DNA from: Bryopsis sp. KO-2023
Taxonomy: Eukaryota > Chlorophyta > Ulvophyceae > Bryopsidales > Bryopsidaceae
Direction: 5' to 3'
Assembly: GCA_030272585.1 (NCBI GenBank)
Contig: BSYQ01000012.1
Coordinates: 1-64,000, forward strand
Length of the DNA: 64,000 nucleotides
Below, one piece after another: positions 25,235-37,647 of this stretch. Made by a program: the position numbers and the translations under genes. The stretch's first letter is position 1. The number at the start of each line of letters is the position of its first letter. The notes beneath the pieces are model-generated. The model ran no database searches. It saw only the letters and a program-made list of their open reading frames with translations, and had not been told where the DNA came from.

Positions 25235-25673
25235 CTAGGCTTCTTCTTTGCTGCAGCAATAGAACCATGAGTACTCATCCAGACAGCACGAGTAAATGCA
25301 AATGTTGCATATGTCGACGGGATGTTTTTTCGCCAGCAACCCTCGCATTGGCGATTTGAGAGCTTCGGGCGAAACTCTCCAAGGCCTGCATGCCCAGCCA
25401 GAATAAGAAAATAAAACACACATCGCACAAACATGGCCCGTGTAAAAACACAACAAGCAACAGCAGCGCAAATTCGCGCGCAAATTTCAGTTGCCGGAGA
25501 GACAATAACCCACAGACCCGCGGTTGCGAGCGGTGTGCTTACCCTTGGTCGCCATTTAGGGGCTCAGCCCCCAGGAGCTCCAGAAGGGCTCGATTGGGTG
25601 GGGCTGCGTGCACGTGACTCGCCAGCAAACACAAAACCAAGCCAATTCCGACGGCGGCGGCGGTTGCGCGCAT
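25235..25673 (-). CDS. Small secreted cysteine-rich peptide precursor
   Basis: Family not recognised. Two exons, 25673-25543 and 25385-25235, join in phase (donor GTAAGC, acceptor CATGCAG) into 93 residues. Residues 1-23 are a clear signal peptide (MRATAAAVGIGLVLCLLASH). A variable propeptide-like stretch (24-64) holds a dibasic KK at 63-64, a possible processing site. The end is compact and Cys-rich: Cys 70, 73, 77, 78, 87 and 88 in DICNICIYSCCLDEYSWFYC. Six cysteines allow three disulfides. Both exons fall below usual ORF cut-offs, so automatic annotation could miss the gene. A secreted signalling or defence peptide is likely from the layout alone; no receptor or activity can be inferred. 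Confidence 0.75.
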
Positions 25674-26523
25674 GGTATACTTTTACCCCAACTTTGAAAA
25701 CAAAACGTGGCGAGAATCAGGAGCCGCCACTGAGACGCAAAAAAAGCAACGAAAGAGCTGTGGACAGGTAACGGCGACACACCTCAACAAGTCTTGGAAG
25801 CTCTTGCTTATTAGCAAACACCACTCACTTCAGCAATAAGACCTCACGAAGTTTTTTTGACGAGTTTTGCACCTTGGGGCCCGACTTTGTATTGTTGTGG
25901 GTTGGTGGTGCGTGAGTGTTTGTCAGCGTCTAACACCACAACAAATTCGTGGCACAGGAGCCATCAAATCAACCATTTCGCTTCTTGGGTCTAGAGTGTG
26001 TCCGACGAGTGAGATCGAGCAGCCATGAATAAACAAGACGCCACAACGGCGTTTCGTCGGCTTCCAAGTAAAAAAAGAGGGGTGGTGTTGCTGTGTTCTA
26101 TTTTTGAAGAGGTGGGTAGTGTCTGAACAGTTCTGTCTGTATATTCTTCAGATATGTTTATTGATAGGTCGTTAAAAGGTTTCTTCACAAGGCCGGATCA
26201 GGTTGGAGTGGCTTGCTTCATTCGTGCAGCCTATGAATTTTAAGCCGTGCGTCTGTTGAAATGAGGCAAGCAGAATTAATTTCCCCTCTCTGTAGTTTTT
26301 TATTTGGTTGCGGAATTCGATGTTTCTTTTGTTGTTGTGGAGATTCTGGAATCCAAAACGGAGCTTTCAATCAATCAATCAATAACTACAGGTATGCTTT
26401 GGTGAGTTTTTTTTCGCTGGAGGTCGCGAAATTTGAGAGAGGAAAAATAGAAAGGCAGAAGAGAAAGAAGACACCATTTGTTCCGTTATCGAGGGGGTTG
26501 ATTTAAGATCTGAATTCTAGAAT

Positions 26524-26560
26524 CAAGGGGACATCCCCTTGACACTCCATCTGGAGTGTC
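26524..26560. repeat. Twin perfect short hairpins
   Basis: CAAGGGGA-CA-TCCCCTTG (26524-26541) is followed directly by GACACTCCA-TC-TGGAGTGTC (26541-26560). They have 8- and 9-bp perfect arms with 2-base loops and share one base. Function unknown; possibly protein-binding palindromes or a small cruciform. Confidence 0.85.
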
Positions 26561-27268
26561 TTTACAACGATTCTTGAAACCATTCGTCGTTTTTTCATTG
26601 CATGGGGGTCCTGATCGATTGTGTTCATGCAGACGATCTATCAAATAAATTTGTGGCATTGGAGAGATTTTTCCTTCATCCCCTCACCACTTGCAAAGAG
26701 ATTTAAAAATGAAGAGCAGTGGAAGATAAGTGATACCTGCCCAGAATCACTATTCACTATTATTTTTTTTATGGTTTTTACTATTATGTGAAAACGATAC
26801 CCAACACCAACAATCACCAGTGGTGATTCACCACATCAACAGAAAGTTACCCCTGACTATCGCGAACACGGATGAGCGCCCCCCCCCCAATGCTACGGGC
26901 TCTGGCCTGGCATGTCTTGTGATATTTTCGCTTGGTTGATGGTTGCGGCAGGAGCATAAACTCTCATCAGGCATTAGTCTTGTTTGAAACAAGTTGTTTC
27001 GCATGCAATCTTGTTTGTTTCATTATTTTGCTGGCTGGGGGGTTTATCTTTGTATCCCCCCGATGCTGTCAACTCTGGCCTGGCGAGTCTTGAAATATTT
27101 TTGGTTGGTTGGGTGAGCGCGCGCGATCTTGTGTCAGCGAGCTGATACTTATTTGATGTACATCAGCACATGCGATGAGCACGTGTAGTTGGTGTGAGAC
27201 ACCAGCTGGTTGGAGCAGGAAGAGTGGGGGGCGCCCCGTTGGGCCCTTGCAGTGTGACCTCAGGATTC

Positions 27269-27275
27269 TATATAA
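27269..27275 (+). promoter_or_regulatory. TATA box upstream of LOX
   Basis: TATATAA lies about 150 bp before the proposed LOX start codon, in otherwise mixed sequence. Confidence 0.5.
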
Positions 27276-27427
27276 CCTCACCTCGGCAATATGTTACAAC
27301 TCTTGGGACGTCCACGAGCGAATCACACCGACTGTCGGTCTTTTCATTTTGTTTCTGAAATTTATTTATTCGGCTGGAGCTGCCCGAACCGCCAAACGTT
27401 CCCCAGACGGGCACCAGCGTTGACTTT

Positions 27428-29911
27428 ATGAGTTTAGAAGACCTGGAAAGGTGGTTTACGAATGCACTCAGATATCTGTCGCAGTAAGAGGGTTGGAGGA
27501 GTGTTGCGACGCCAGGTTCTGACGCTGCTTTTCGTTTTTTTTCTTTCCGTGATAGGTGCCCGTCCGCATGTTGCGCTTTCGTCGGTGGAAAGAGAGTGCT
27601 ACCATGGCGAATCACCCTTCGATACAGACTGGCGAACCCTGGCGCTGAAGACGTGTCGATCAATTTCGTCGATAGCACCACTGGCAGAAGAACACACCCG
27701 GTGTGGGTCCGGTCCTTGACCGACGGCAAGCGAAAGGGAAGGGACTACCACAAAACGGTGTATGGGAGATTCCCGAGAAGTGTAGTCGATCCAGAAACCG
27801 CGATCTTGACCGAGACTGCCGACGTTCCTTTCTCGCTCTTTGTCGTGGCCGTCAAGATCTCGTCGCCGTTCAAACGCGTGAGGATCCCGTGTTTTTCGTG
27901 GGTGACGAAAGCTCAAGGCGAGCGCATTTTCCTCGGAGGGGTGCCCCGTTTGCCGAAGGATGTTCCTGCCCCGGTTTACGAGCTGCAAAAGGCCGAATTG
28001 GAAGTGATAAGAACTCGAGACGGGAAAACTCGATCCGGCAACGAAAGGATATTCGATTACGACGTGTACAACGATCTGGGGCAGCCGGAGGGACCCTTGA
28101 AACGAGCCATATTGGGTGGCAGCAAAGAAAGCCCATTCCCTCGGCGCCTGAGAACTGGGCGGCCATTAGCCTCCGACGGAAAGACAGAAACCAGAGACGT
28201 GGATCTCTTTTGGGTACCGGAGGATGATGCGTTCGCTCCAGAAAAAGCCGCTGGCGTCAGCGAACGGCAAGCCGTGAACCTAGACAGGGCTGCAGCAGCG
28301 GTGCGGCATTACGGAGGGCCGAGGGGCGCATTCACAGACATAGACAACGTGAGCGAAATGTACGATCCTGCACCCTCCGGGCCAGGCTTCCCATTGCCAA
28401 GGGTTTACGAGAATCGACCCGACGCTTGGAAAACCGACAAAGAGTTCGGGCGACAACGAATCGCTGGAATGAACCCGTCCACTATCGAGGCGATCAACGC
28501 TTTGCCCAAAGGTTCAGCGATTTCGGATTTGCACGTGACCAGGACCTTGCTGGAGGGGGAAACTTTGAGCGATCGACTCAAGACCGGGCGAATGTTCATC
28601 GTCGACTACTCCCTCATTCTGCCGCTGGTGGGGGCGATCAACTCTCAGCCAGGGCTGGCCCCCCGGTTTCTGTACGCGTCTCGATGCTTGCTGTACGCTA
28701 AAAACGATGGAGGCCTGATTCCGGTTGCGATCGAGCTGATGCTTCCGTGTGACTCGGGGGCGATCAGCGAGGTTTACACCCCCAAGAATTCCCTCACCGA
28801 ATGGACCTTGGCGAAAGCGAATTTTGCCTCCCTGGACTTCGGTGTACACGAACTGTACAGCCATTTCACCAGATGTCATGGCTGCACGGAGCCTTACCTG
28901 ATTGCCACCCGTAGAAACGTCAGTTCATCCCATCCGCTGTATCGCTTGCTGCTCCCCCATTTCAAAGACACCCTCAGCATAAACTCCGGAGCGAGGAAGG
29001 ACCTCATTGCAGCTGGGGGAAATATCGAACAGCTGGCCACGCCTGGGGCTGTCATCCACGACGTCTTGGGTGCTCTCTACAGCAAACTCTGGAGGTTCAA
29101 GACGGAGGGTCTGCCAGCGGATTTGATCAAGAGGAAAATGGCCAAGGCGAGAAAGGGTGGGGATTGGCGAGCCGGAGATGTGGAGTTGGTTTTGAAGGAC
29201 TACCCATACGCGGAGGATGGGCTGTTGATTTGGAGTGCGTTGCATAAATGGGTGTCCAGTTACTTGAGCCTATATTACAAATACGATTCGGATGTGCTGG
29301 GCGACGTTCAGCTGCAAGGTTGGTGGGAAGAAATCAAAAATGAAGGGCACCCCGACCTGGTGGCGTTCGGAATCGCCAGTGAAGAGGAAGTCTGGCCGGA
29401 GCTCAAAAACGCTTCGGATCTGACCTACATTCTCGTAACGATCATGTGGGTGGCTTCTGGCCACCATGCAGCAGTGAATTTCGGTCAGTATGACTACTCC
29501 GGATATGTGCCCAACATTCCTTCTTATATAGCCTTACCCATGCCCAAACCGGAGACTATCAAGACGGACCCTGATGTGTTGGATGAGCAAGCTTTCCTCA
29601 GAACGATTGCACCGCCGATATTGGCGGCTGGAGCAGCGAGTGTGGTGGAAACCCTGTCGACTCATGGAGAGGGGGAGGAGTTCCTGGGGGATGAAATTCC
29701 GCATTGGTTGGTGGACCGGAGGGCTGAGATTGCGTTGGGCGATTTCAGGAGAGAAATTCAACGCATCGAAAAGAGGATCGGGAAGAGGAACAGGGATGGG
29801 TCGAATCCGGCCAGGTTTTTTCCATACACTTTGCTGATTCCGAATTTGCCGAAAGGGGTGGGGGTGCCCAGTGCAACTGGGAGAGGTATTCCCAACAGCA
29901 TTTCGATATGA
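27428..29911 (+). CDS. LOX: Lipoxygenase
   Basis: Lipoxygenases dioxygenate polyunsaturated fatty acids to hydroperoxides (oxylipin pathway). The long frame 27556-29911 has no early ATG. A short first exon 27428-27450 (ATG, donor AAAG|GTGGTT) joins in phase at acceptor GATAG, giving 792 residues. The N-terminal 150 residues are an abbreviated PLAT/LH2-like region, and the catalytic domain follows. All five iron ligands are present: His444 and His449 (SHFTRCH), His645 and Asn649 (HAAVNFGQY) and the C-terminal Ile792 (PNSISI). HPLYRLLLPHFKDT and INSGARKDLI match the conserved helix. No plastid transit peptide is visible, and the protein is shorter than usual plant LOXs (about 850-900). The catalytic part lacks introns, unlike every neighbouring gene of similar length. 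Positional specificity cannot be read with confidence. Confidence 0.93.
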
Positions 29912-30586
29912 GTTCGGTGGGGGGTCGGTTGACTGGATAAATGTGGAGAAACGATCGATTTGAAAACAACATGAAATTACAATAAGAATTTATTCTTGTG
30001 AGGAGGAGCAAGTTGCAAGATCAACGGTGGTAAACTGAGAAAGGCAAAACACAAGGAAATAAAAGAAGGGGAAAAAAAAAGAGAACTGGTTAAAGCGAAA
30101 GTAGTTCTGGTGAAGATTTTTTGACACGGGAACAACAAAAAGAACAAAATCAATTTTGTATACCCTTTATTGAAGTGATTTTTCAACATTGTGTGTGGAG
30201 TTGAGAAATGCGGTCGCTTTGTGGTGTTTGGATTATTAGGTTGGCAAGCTTTTTTTTTCTTAACTTAGTTTTACATACATATATATCTATATACATATTT
30301 TGTCAGATTATTAAAAAACAAATGGGGGGGAGGGGCAACAGGGATTCCGAAAGTTTCAAACGTTTTTTTGATGTTTCTTGATAGATATAATTAGACAGGG
30401 AAAAGAAATATGAACTGTTTTACCAAAACAAAATTCCATTCGTTTTTCCAAAGTGGGGGCTGGTATTGACCCTCGTTTTACTGTGTTTTTTTTTGTTTTT
30501 ACACTGGTTTTTTAAGGGAGGATTTGTAGGCATTGTGGTGCAAACAGACTCGATACGATTGAAAAAATCATTCGATTTATGTTCAT

Positions 30587-31876
30587 TCAGCATAAGTCAT
30601 GTATCTCCTGCTTTTGCTGTGGAGGCCTTTTTCGATTTCCTCCCCGGCAATCCTTTGTTGGGTTTTGTGTTGAACAGTGCGTTCTAGGCTGGGCACCATC
30701 CATCAGCATGTTCTTGTTTGCATAAATAGCTCTGTTGGTGATAGGTTTTCTCTCCTCATCAATCATCAAAGGTGGAGGATTTTTCCTTTTAACCTTGAAA
30801 AGAAAAAGGGGGGCAAAAATAGGAAACCATCATTTGCTTCAGTGATGGAAAGTTGAATTCCTGCCAAAGACCCCCTTGCAAACTGTAAACCATGCTGTGT
30901 TTCATCTCAGAAGCTGTTGGAAAGCTTGGACAGTAGCGGGAATGTTCTGTCCTTCCTTCACTTTGTTGAGCGTTGAAGCTATTTGCATTCATTTGGAAAA
31001 GCCTTTCAGCACTTTGCCCTTCACATCGATGTGCCAGAGAATCGTCGGTGAAGTGCAGAACTTTCCCAGGACCAACGCGAAAGCTTGAACACCACCGGGA
31101 ACGCAACGAAGTGGTGTTAAAAGGCCTTTCCAATGGAAAGCCCTGTTTCGTCTTTCTAGGCTCGTCTGAGAGTGATATCAAGGCACCTCACTTTTGGAAC
31201 TACGACTTTTCAGCAGATGCATCTCGCTGAATTCAAAAAACAATTAGTCCACCACATTCAAACTTAAAATTTCATCACAGTGGGGAGAGTTTGATTTCCT
31301 ACAGTTGAAGTGCTGGTGGAACAGCCTTTTTTGGAGAGTTTTGGAAGGATGCATCCCTAGGTGCTCCCTCTTTGACTTGCCCAACTTCAATGATTGGAAA
31401 TCTCGACTTCCTTTCGACACAGCCAACATTTCGAAGACATGGGCAATTTTTTCGCTTGTTTTTTCATCAGTTTCTGACTGCCCTCTTCTGTGTTTATTTT
31501 TTTGTGTAGAGTTTAATTCACAACGTTGACATTTCTTCAGAACATTTTTGGGCCAGCGAAATTAGTTAGTTTTTTTGCCGTTTTGTTATGGTTGGCTTCC
31601 GATCAGAGGCACACCATCATCCGTAATAGGAGTGTCGCGGTCAGTCGTCGACCCCACGCAAATCTGACAAATTGTGACGCCCTTCACGTCATATATACTG
31701 GCCACCCAAACGAGTCGCAAGGTTTTTGTAGCCCTTCTGTCTGGAACTTTACGACGAGCCGGCAAAGAACGCGATGGATTGTTGCAAAGGGGGTCCGGGA
31801 TATGCCACGCCGCTGGTAGGTTTCTCATCGCAGACACGAGGGGACCACGCATCCTTTCTGGACGGCGTCTTTTCAT
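30587..31876 (-). CDS. Possible gene or pseudogene, unrecognised
   Basis: I cannot name this. Coding-looking pieces on the minus strand include 31876-31586 (open from an ATG, basic, includes VTICQICVGSTTDRD) and about 31480-31400 (SSKCWLCRKEVEISNH, a CxxC-type patch). A frame at about 31170-30895 is interrupted by two stops but contains HIDVKGKVLKGF and LNKVKEGQNIPATVQAFQQL. A terminal piece, 30793-30587, follows a TTTTCAAG acceptor and ends basic. The interrupted middle suggests a decayed gene or a wrong splice model. It would be divergent from SBP1, with starts about 40 bp apart. Confidence 0.3.
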
Positions 31877-31915
31877 CGCCGTTTCTTACCAGTACATAGA
31901 TCTGCGCTAAACGAT

Positions 31916-34900
31916 ATGTTGAACGTTGCGGTGGTGGCTCCGACGAGTCGCCATAGATCTCTCGCGGAAGATGAGCGTTTTCCTGAACATCTACCACTGT
32001 GGGTTTATGCTTCTGATCAGGATGCCATGACGATGGGGCCTCGGGAAAAGCTCGTCTACGTCCCGTGCGTCATCCCCGACCAAACGAGCCGACCGGACTA
32101 CCTCGCCACCATCGACGTCGACCCGGAGAGCGAAAACTATTCAAAGGTGGGAGCCGACGTACTAAGAGGCGGCGAAAGAAACGATTGAACGCGCAAGGCC
32201 GAGGGTCACCTCGGGTCGTCTTTCGCTTTCCTTTTCCGGCCAGGGCGGGGTCGTTGGTCGAAATGATTGCTCGCCGTTTCGTCGGCCAGACTTCCCCCAG
32301 CGCACGAATACGCTCCGTTCGCGCGGCGGCAATAATGAAATATATCACAAAATTACTCATCGACGCCCAAAACACTGGCGTTGCAATCACGCACACGAGC
32401 GTCCCGCCGCCCTCTTCAGCTCTTGAGAGTTGCGCTTCCCCATTCTCAATCTCAAACCTAGATGCGAAAACCCCAACTACAATGACCATGCCCAGCGCGC
32501 CCCCACTCGGCGAACTCATCCGCTCAATCGGCGTTTGCAGCGAAGCTTCGAGTACAGAAAGAATGATGCGCCAGAAACACTGACGAACACTAAACGTTAG
32601 TCAGGATACGTTACACTCCAATCGTCTGATGCAAAAAAAAATGCTGAAAGTAGCCATCAAATCGTCCTTCCAAAATCCAGAAAAGCATTCGAGCGGAATT
32701 TGATCTTTCGATCACAATTTCAAAACAGCAAAAGAAGCCCCCCCCAAAAAATTTCTTGGTTTTGTTTTTTTCTTTCCCATCGACATCAAGCATTGGAGTG
32801 TGTTGCTGTGCAGGTGATCCACAGGTTGGAATTGCCTAACATAGGGGACGAAATCCACCACACCGGTTGGAACAGCTGCTCGAGCTGTCACGGAGATTCA
32901 ACCAAATCCAGAAGCAAACTCATCCTTCCTGCCCTTAATTCATCGAGAGTGTATGGTGCGTGCTTCCTATGCACACAGACATGCAATTTCTTTATTAAAA
33001 AAACTAGTTAATGACCCTGGTCATAAACTCCCGATTCTTCTACAGAATCTGTGAATAATCTGTAAGTAAACGAATGAAAAATAATATTAAAATAGTATAT
33101 AGAAAGCTCAATTAATGGTAATCCTCATATTGCTCATAGAGTGAATGGACTACAGATGTAATACACTTCGGAAACTTAACATAATTATACTTTTATGTTG
33201 ACGTAAAACTACTGTTTATTCAACTCTTTAAAATTATTTACAAAACAAAAATGTAGTGTTTTTTTCTTTTGTTTGGATGTCTTTCAGTGGTGGATACTGA
33301 AAGCGATCCCTATGCACCAAAACTTCACAAAGTGGTGGAAGGGGCAGAAATCAAAGAAAAAACCGGCCTGGGAAATCCCCACACCGCACATTGTCTGGGA
33401 TCCGGCGAAATCATGATTTCCATGATGGGGGATGCGGAGGGCGAAGCTCAAGGCAATTTCGTGCTGCTGGATGAGAAATTCGACGTGAAAGGCACCTGGA
33501 CGAAAGAAAACACGAAATTCGGATATGATTTTTGGTACCAACCTCGCCACAATATCATGGTCAGCTCGGAATTTGGACGGCCCAACAGTTTCTTGAAGGT
33601 CCGAGGCAAAAAAGCTATTTTCGGTGAAAGAGAATGTGGGAAAAGGATATTTTTTGCATGATTCGTAAGAATTGACTCCACCCTCACATTGATAAGGTTT
33701 GCTGCACCGAAAAATCTATGCATGCTTTGCAACATGGATGACTAAGGGGAAATCAAATCTAGTTTTGGTGAGTGGGGAGTTCGCGATGCCCCTCATGTCC
33801 AAAAATTAATATTCTCTGATATGCTCCAATATTTCACTCAACGGCTGTTAGGTTAGTAATGAATTGCTGGATTTGGAACAACAGGGATGTTAGTAATGAG
33901 CTGTTGGATTTGAAATGATAGGGATTTGATCCTGCAGAAGCTGCGAATGCGTATGGAAGCAAAATTTACTTCTGGAACTGGGCCGAGAAAACTCTTTTGA
34001 AAGAAGTGGATCTCGGCGCCGAAGGTGCCATCCCGCTGGAAATCAGATTTTTGCACGATCCGTCAGCATCCATGGGATTTGTGGTAAGGTTATTTGCTGC
34101 TTTTTTTTTTGGGGGGGGGGGGGTCCCTTCCCTTGATGGAGCAAAACAATCGAACTCCAGTTCATTAATTTTTATTTTTTTCCCTTTTGGAAAAGGATTG
34201 AACTTTTTGGGGAAAATAAATAAAAACAATATGGATTATAATGGATGCGTTGACCCGAGAGTCAATTTATATTTCTTGTTTTTGTGGTAATTTATTTGCT
34301 TATTTTGGGAAGGTGGATGAGGGACTTCCTCGAAACTGATACAACAATGCCCACGCTAGAAAAGTTTCTCCATTTCACAAAAAAGAAAAAAAAGCACAGT
34401 CCCATCGTTTTTTTCTTATTTGACTATTTCAATTTTTTTTTCAATTCATTTTTTTTGCCCAGGTCACGGCCCTCGGGGGTACCGTATTCTTGCTGTACAA
34501 GAGGGAAGACGGCGAATGGGATGCCAAGCCAGTGATCAAGCAGCCGGCCCTCAAGGTGGAGGGCTGGGCCTTGCCCAACATGCCCCCTTTGCCATCCGAC
34601 TGCCTCATCTCTTTGGATGACCGATTCCTGTATTTCGCAAACTGGATTCGCGGTAATATTCCTTTTTGCTTTCATTTTAGCTTTCTTAATAATTTATTTT
34701 ATATTTTTAGTTATTTATTTATTGTTGTTGGGGAGCTTGGACCAGGGAAGCATTTCTTGATTTTTATTGAATAGGTTTTTTGGGCAAGGGCCTTGTAGCA
34801 GTGAAAGGGGTGAACATGGCAAAAACCCCAAAAAACAATTTTTGGTTGCTGTTTTATGAGAAGATATACATGCCATTCAATGATGGATTATTCTTGCACC

Positions 34901-36094
34901 CTTTTTTTCTCTTATTTTTGATGGGACGGACTCACTTTTTTCTGATCAGGTGACATTTGTCAGTACGATATCACTGACCCACACAAGCCAAGGTTGGCCG
35001 GGAGGATATTCCTGGGGGGTAGCATTCAAAAGGGCGGTCCGGTCAAGGTTCTGGAGGGACTCCCTGAGGGTCTGACTGAGCAACCGGAGCCAGCGACCGT
35101 CAAGGGACAGTCGATCAATGGATCCCCACAGATGATTCAGCTCAGGTTGGTGTCCCTGTGGGCTGGACATGCTATTTTAAGAAGAGGGGAGGGGGAAAGA
35201 GAAATGAAAGGTTGCAAATAGAGAGCCTTTTATCTGTGTTGTGGAAAAAAGGACTGTGAATTGATTCAACTAAAGAGGATATGTTCTGGGGCAGTCGCAG
35301 TTTCAGGAGCAATGGGGGTGAATTGCCATCTGGCAGGATGCCCCAATCTTCGCTTGTTTTCTACCGGCACTATTATTATTCTTATTGTTTTATTTACCTA
35401 GCTTTTTTTTTGGTGTTTCCATTTTTTCTATTTTTTGGGGGGGATCTATTTTTATTTTGTTATTGTGTCTTGAGGGGGTACATATTTTACTTTCAGTTTT
35501 TTTTATTATCATTTCATCATTGTCTTTTTTTTTAGGGGGGGTATTTTTTTAGTCAAAAATTGTTGTTTCTTTCTTGCAGTTTGGATGGCAAGAGGCTCTA
35601 CGTGACAGACAGCCTCTTGAGCACTTGGGACAATCAGTTCTACCCAGGAATGACCTCGAAGGGCTCCAGCATGGTCATCCTGGACGTCAACACCGAGAAG
35701 GGCGGCCTCACGCTGAACCAAAGTTTCTTCATCGATTTTGGAGGCGAACCGGGGGGCCCTGTCCTGGCCCACGAAGTCCGATACCCTGGAGGTTGGCAGA
35801 AACAACCAAAAACACCAAGAATATCTGTATAGCAATCCCCACACGCATTTGAAATAAGGCTTCCTCTTTTCATTACGGGAAATCAACTGTATTAAAAGAG
35901 TATTGAGCTTTGGACGAGTTGTCTGCTGGCTTCATCTTTCTTGGAAGAACATCAAATTTCGATGGTTGCTCACTTTTTTTTTTTCCCTCCTCCTCACTGC
36001 TTGTTTTTTTATGGTTGCTCACTTTTTGCCCCTCTCCTCCTCCTCACTCTTTTTTTTTTTTTCAGGCGACTGCACCAGCGACATATGGCTCTGA
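31916..36094 (+). CDS. SBP1: Selenium-binding protein 1 (methanethiol oxidase family)
   Basis: SBP56-family cytosolic proteins form a beta-propeller. Human SELENBP1 and bacterial homologues oxidise methanethiol, and plant SBPs bind metals such as cadmium and act in stress tolerance. Eight exons: 31916-32146, 32814-32955, 33288-33598, 33922-34083, 34463-34652, 34950-35145, 35580-35791, 36066-36094. They give 490 residues, the usual family length, with all phases closing. Diagnostic stretches are [12 protein letters not shown], the CSSCHGD motif (Cys99, Cys102), [67 protein letters not shown]. Intron 1 (667 bp) starts with a GC-rich block, and intron 4 holds a T10G13 tract. Convergent with the VHL-like gene. 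Confidence 0.97.
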
Positions 36095-37647
36095 AAGACT
36101 TCACATTTCACGGTGTGGGTGGGCTCATCCACCCCAAAATCGATTGGGATGCTAAGCTGTTCCGAGTTTCACCATTTTGGAGGGAGGATGTGCTGTTTAG
36201 CTGTAGCTAGTGTGCATTGTATCAGGTCCTTTTTTGAGATAAACCTGTTTTTTTTCTGTACTATTATTATTTTGCGTAGACTCTTATAATCGAGTTTTTG
36301 CGTACAACGATTGAGAAAAGAGGGGGCAATGAAAGGAAGAAAAAAAAAGAAATTACCACTTTTCGAGTGTCCTTTTTTTTTTCTTTTTCTCTGATACATA
36401 TATACATGGAAATGTTTTGATGCCAATGCTTCATTCCCTTTCAGCGATTTTTCGCTGTGCGATGGATGGAGCATTGATTTCCACTCGAGACAGTCTGTTC
36501 ATTTCTCATTTTTGTTTTTGATGAACTATCTTTTGTTTATTTTCTCCTGCTCTGCATGGGGCAGCATCCATTTCTGAAACGAAATGAAGGTTTCATTGAA
36601 ATTCATGGAGTGTGCATTGCAGCTTTGCCGCGTTCAATCATTATCTGAAAAGTGTGGGGGTGGTGTGATTTGCATTGGCTGTCTTCTACCCATCCACTTT
36701 ATACAATCGCTTAGAGCAAACTCAAACTCATCAAAGATCGATTTACTTATCATCTGAGAGGGTTTTCTTAGTGTGTTTGCAATATTGATTGGTTATTTTC
36801 AAATGTATTTATTACTTCATCGAGGCTGGAGACCACATGCAGCCCATCCACTATGCAAATCAAAGTGACCCAATAACATAACAAAACTCAGTCGTACCCC
36901 ACAAACGTGAATACTTGTCAATTGTTTAAAAAATCAGCTTTGGCTCATTTCAGGGCGAGTTGTGAAAAGAAAAGGGGTTGTTGGGACAGAAAAGGGGTGT
37001 TGTGACAGACAGATCCTGTGCAAGGAGGTTACTTTCGAAAAAAATAAGATAGATGTAATGTGGGAAATGTGTTGATTTCCATTTGCAAAAACTTCATGCT
37101 CAGAAAACACAGCTGGCACAACAGTTGATATTGTGGGGTCGTGCTTCCATCACCATCCGGCAACTCATCCCTCGTTTGATAAAAACTGAGGTGGGATAAG
37201 GTGATTCAAGCCTGAGCTGTTCACTCCCATACAAATGCCGGAGATTTGAGTGTGTATGTGTGTGTCTTTATCAGGGCATCCCCCTCCAGAGTGCTTTTTC
37301 AATTCTCCCTCTTCAAAGTCCGATAAACTGAACTTTTTCGAGAAGGGCTTTTTGCTTCGAGTATACCATACAAAGTAATACAAAAGAAACAACACTTTGA
37401 TTAGATTTTATCCAATCCTCCCTCCTTCCCCCTAAGAAAAAAAAATAAAATTGTTCTTTCCCTTGAAAAAAGTGTTTTTTTCGATTTCATACATATTCAA
37501 AATCCAACATTGTTTTTTGGTTTTCTGCTATCTTTCCCCTCTTTTTTCTGAAGTTTTTCTTAACTTTTTCTTTTTTCCACAATATTTTTTGCGGTTTCCA
37601 CATGATATCTATTACTAATAATATAATAAGGCAATCCAATAATATGA
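36095..37647. other. Convergent intergenic region SBP1 / VHL-like
   Basis: 3' regions of both genes; T-rich after SBP1, A/T-rich before the VHL-like stop. No further gene seen. Confidence 0.65.

Larger units (their letters stand above)
25674..27427. other. Intergenic between Cys-rich peptide and LOX
   Basis: Divergent upstream regions of the two flanking genes. It holds the twin hairpins at 26524-26560 and a TATA box at 27269. The 26261-26506 frame is Cys-rich by chance composition and has no splice partner that I could find. Confidence 0.6.

Noticed and set aside
27462-27719. Alternative frame overlapping the LOX start
   Set aside because: It shifts out of the lipoxygenase frame and matches nothing; a short first exon joined in phase is simpler.
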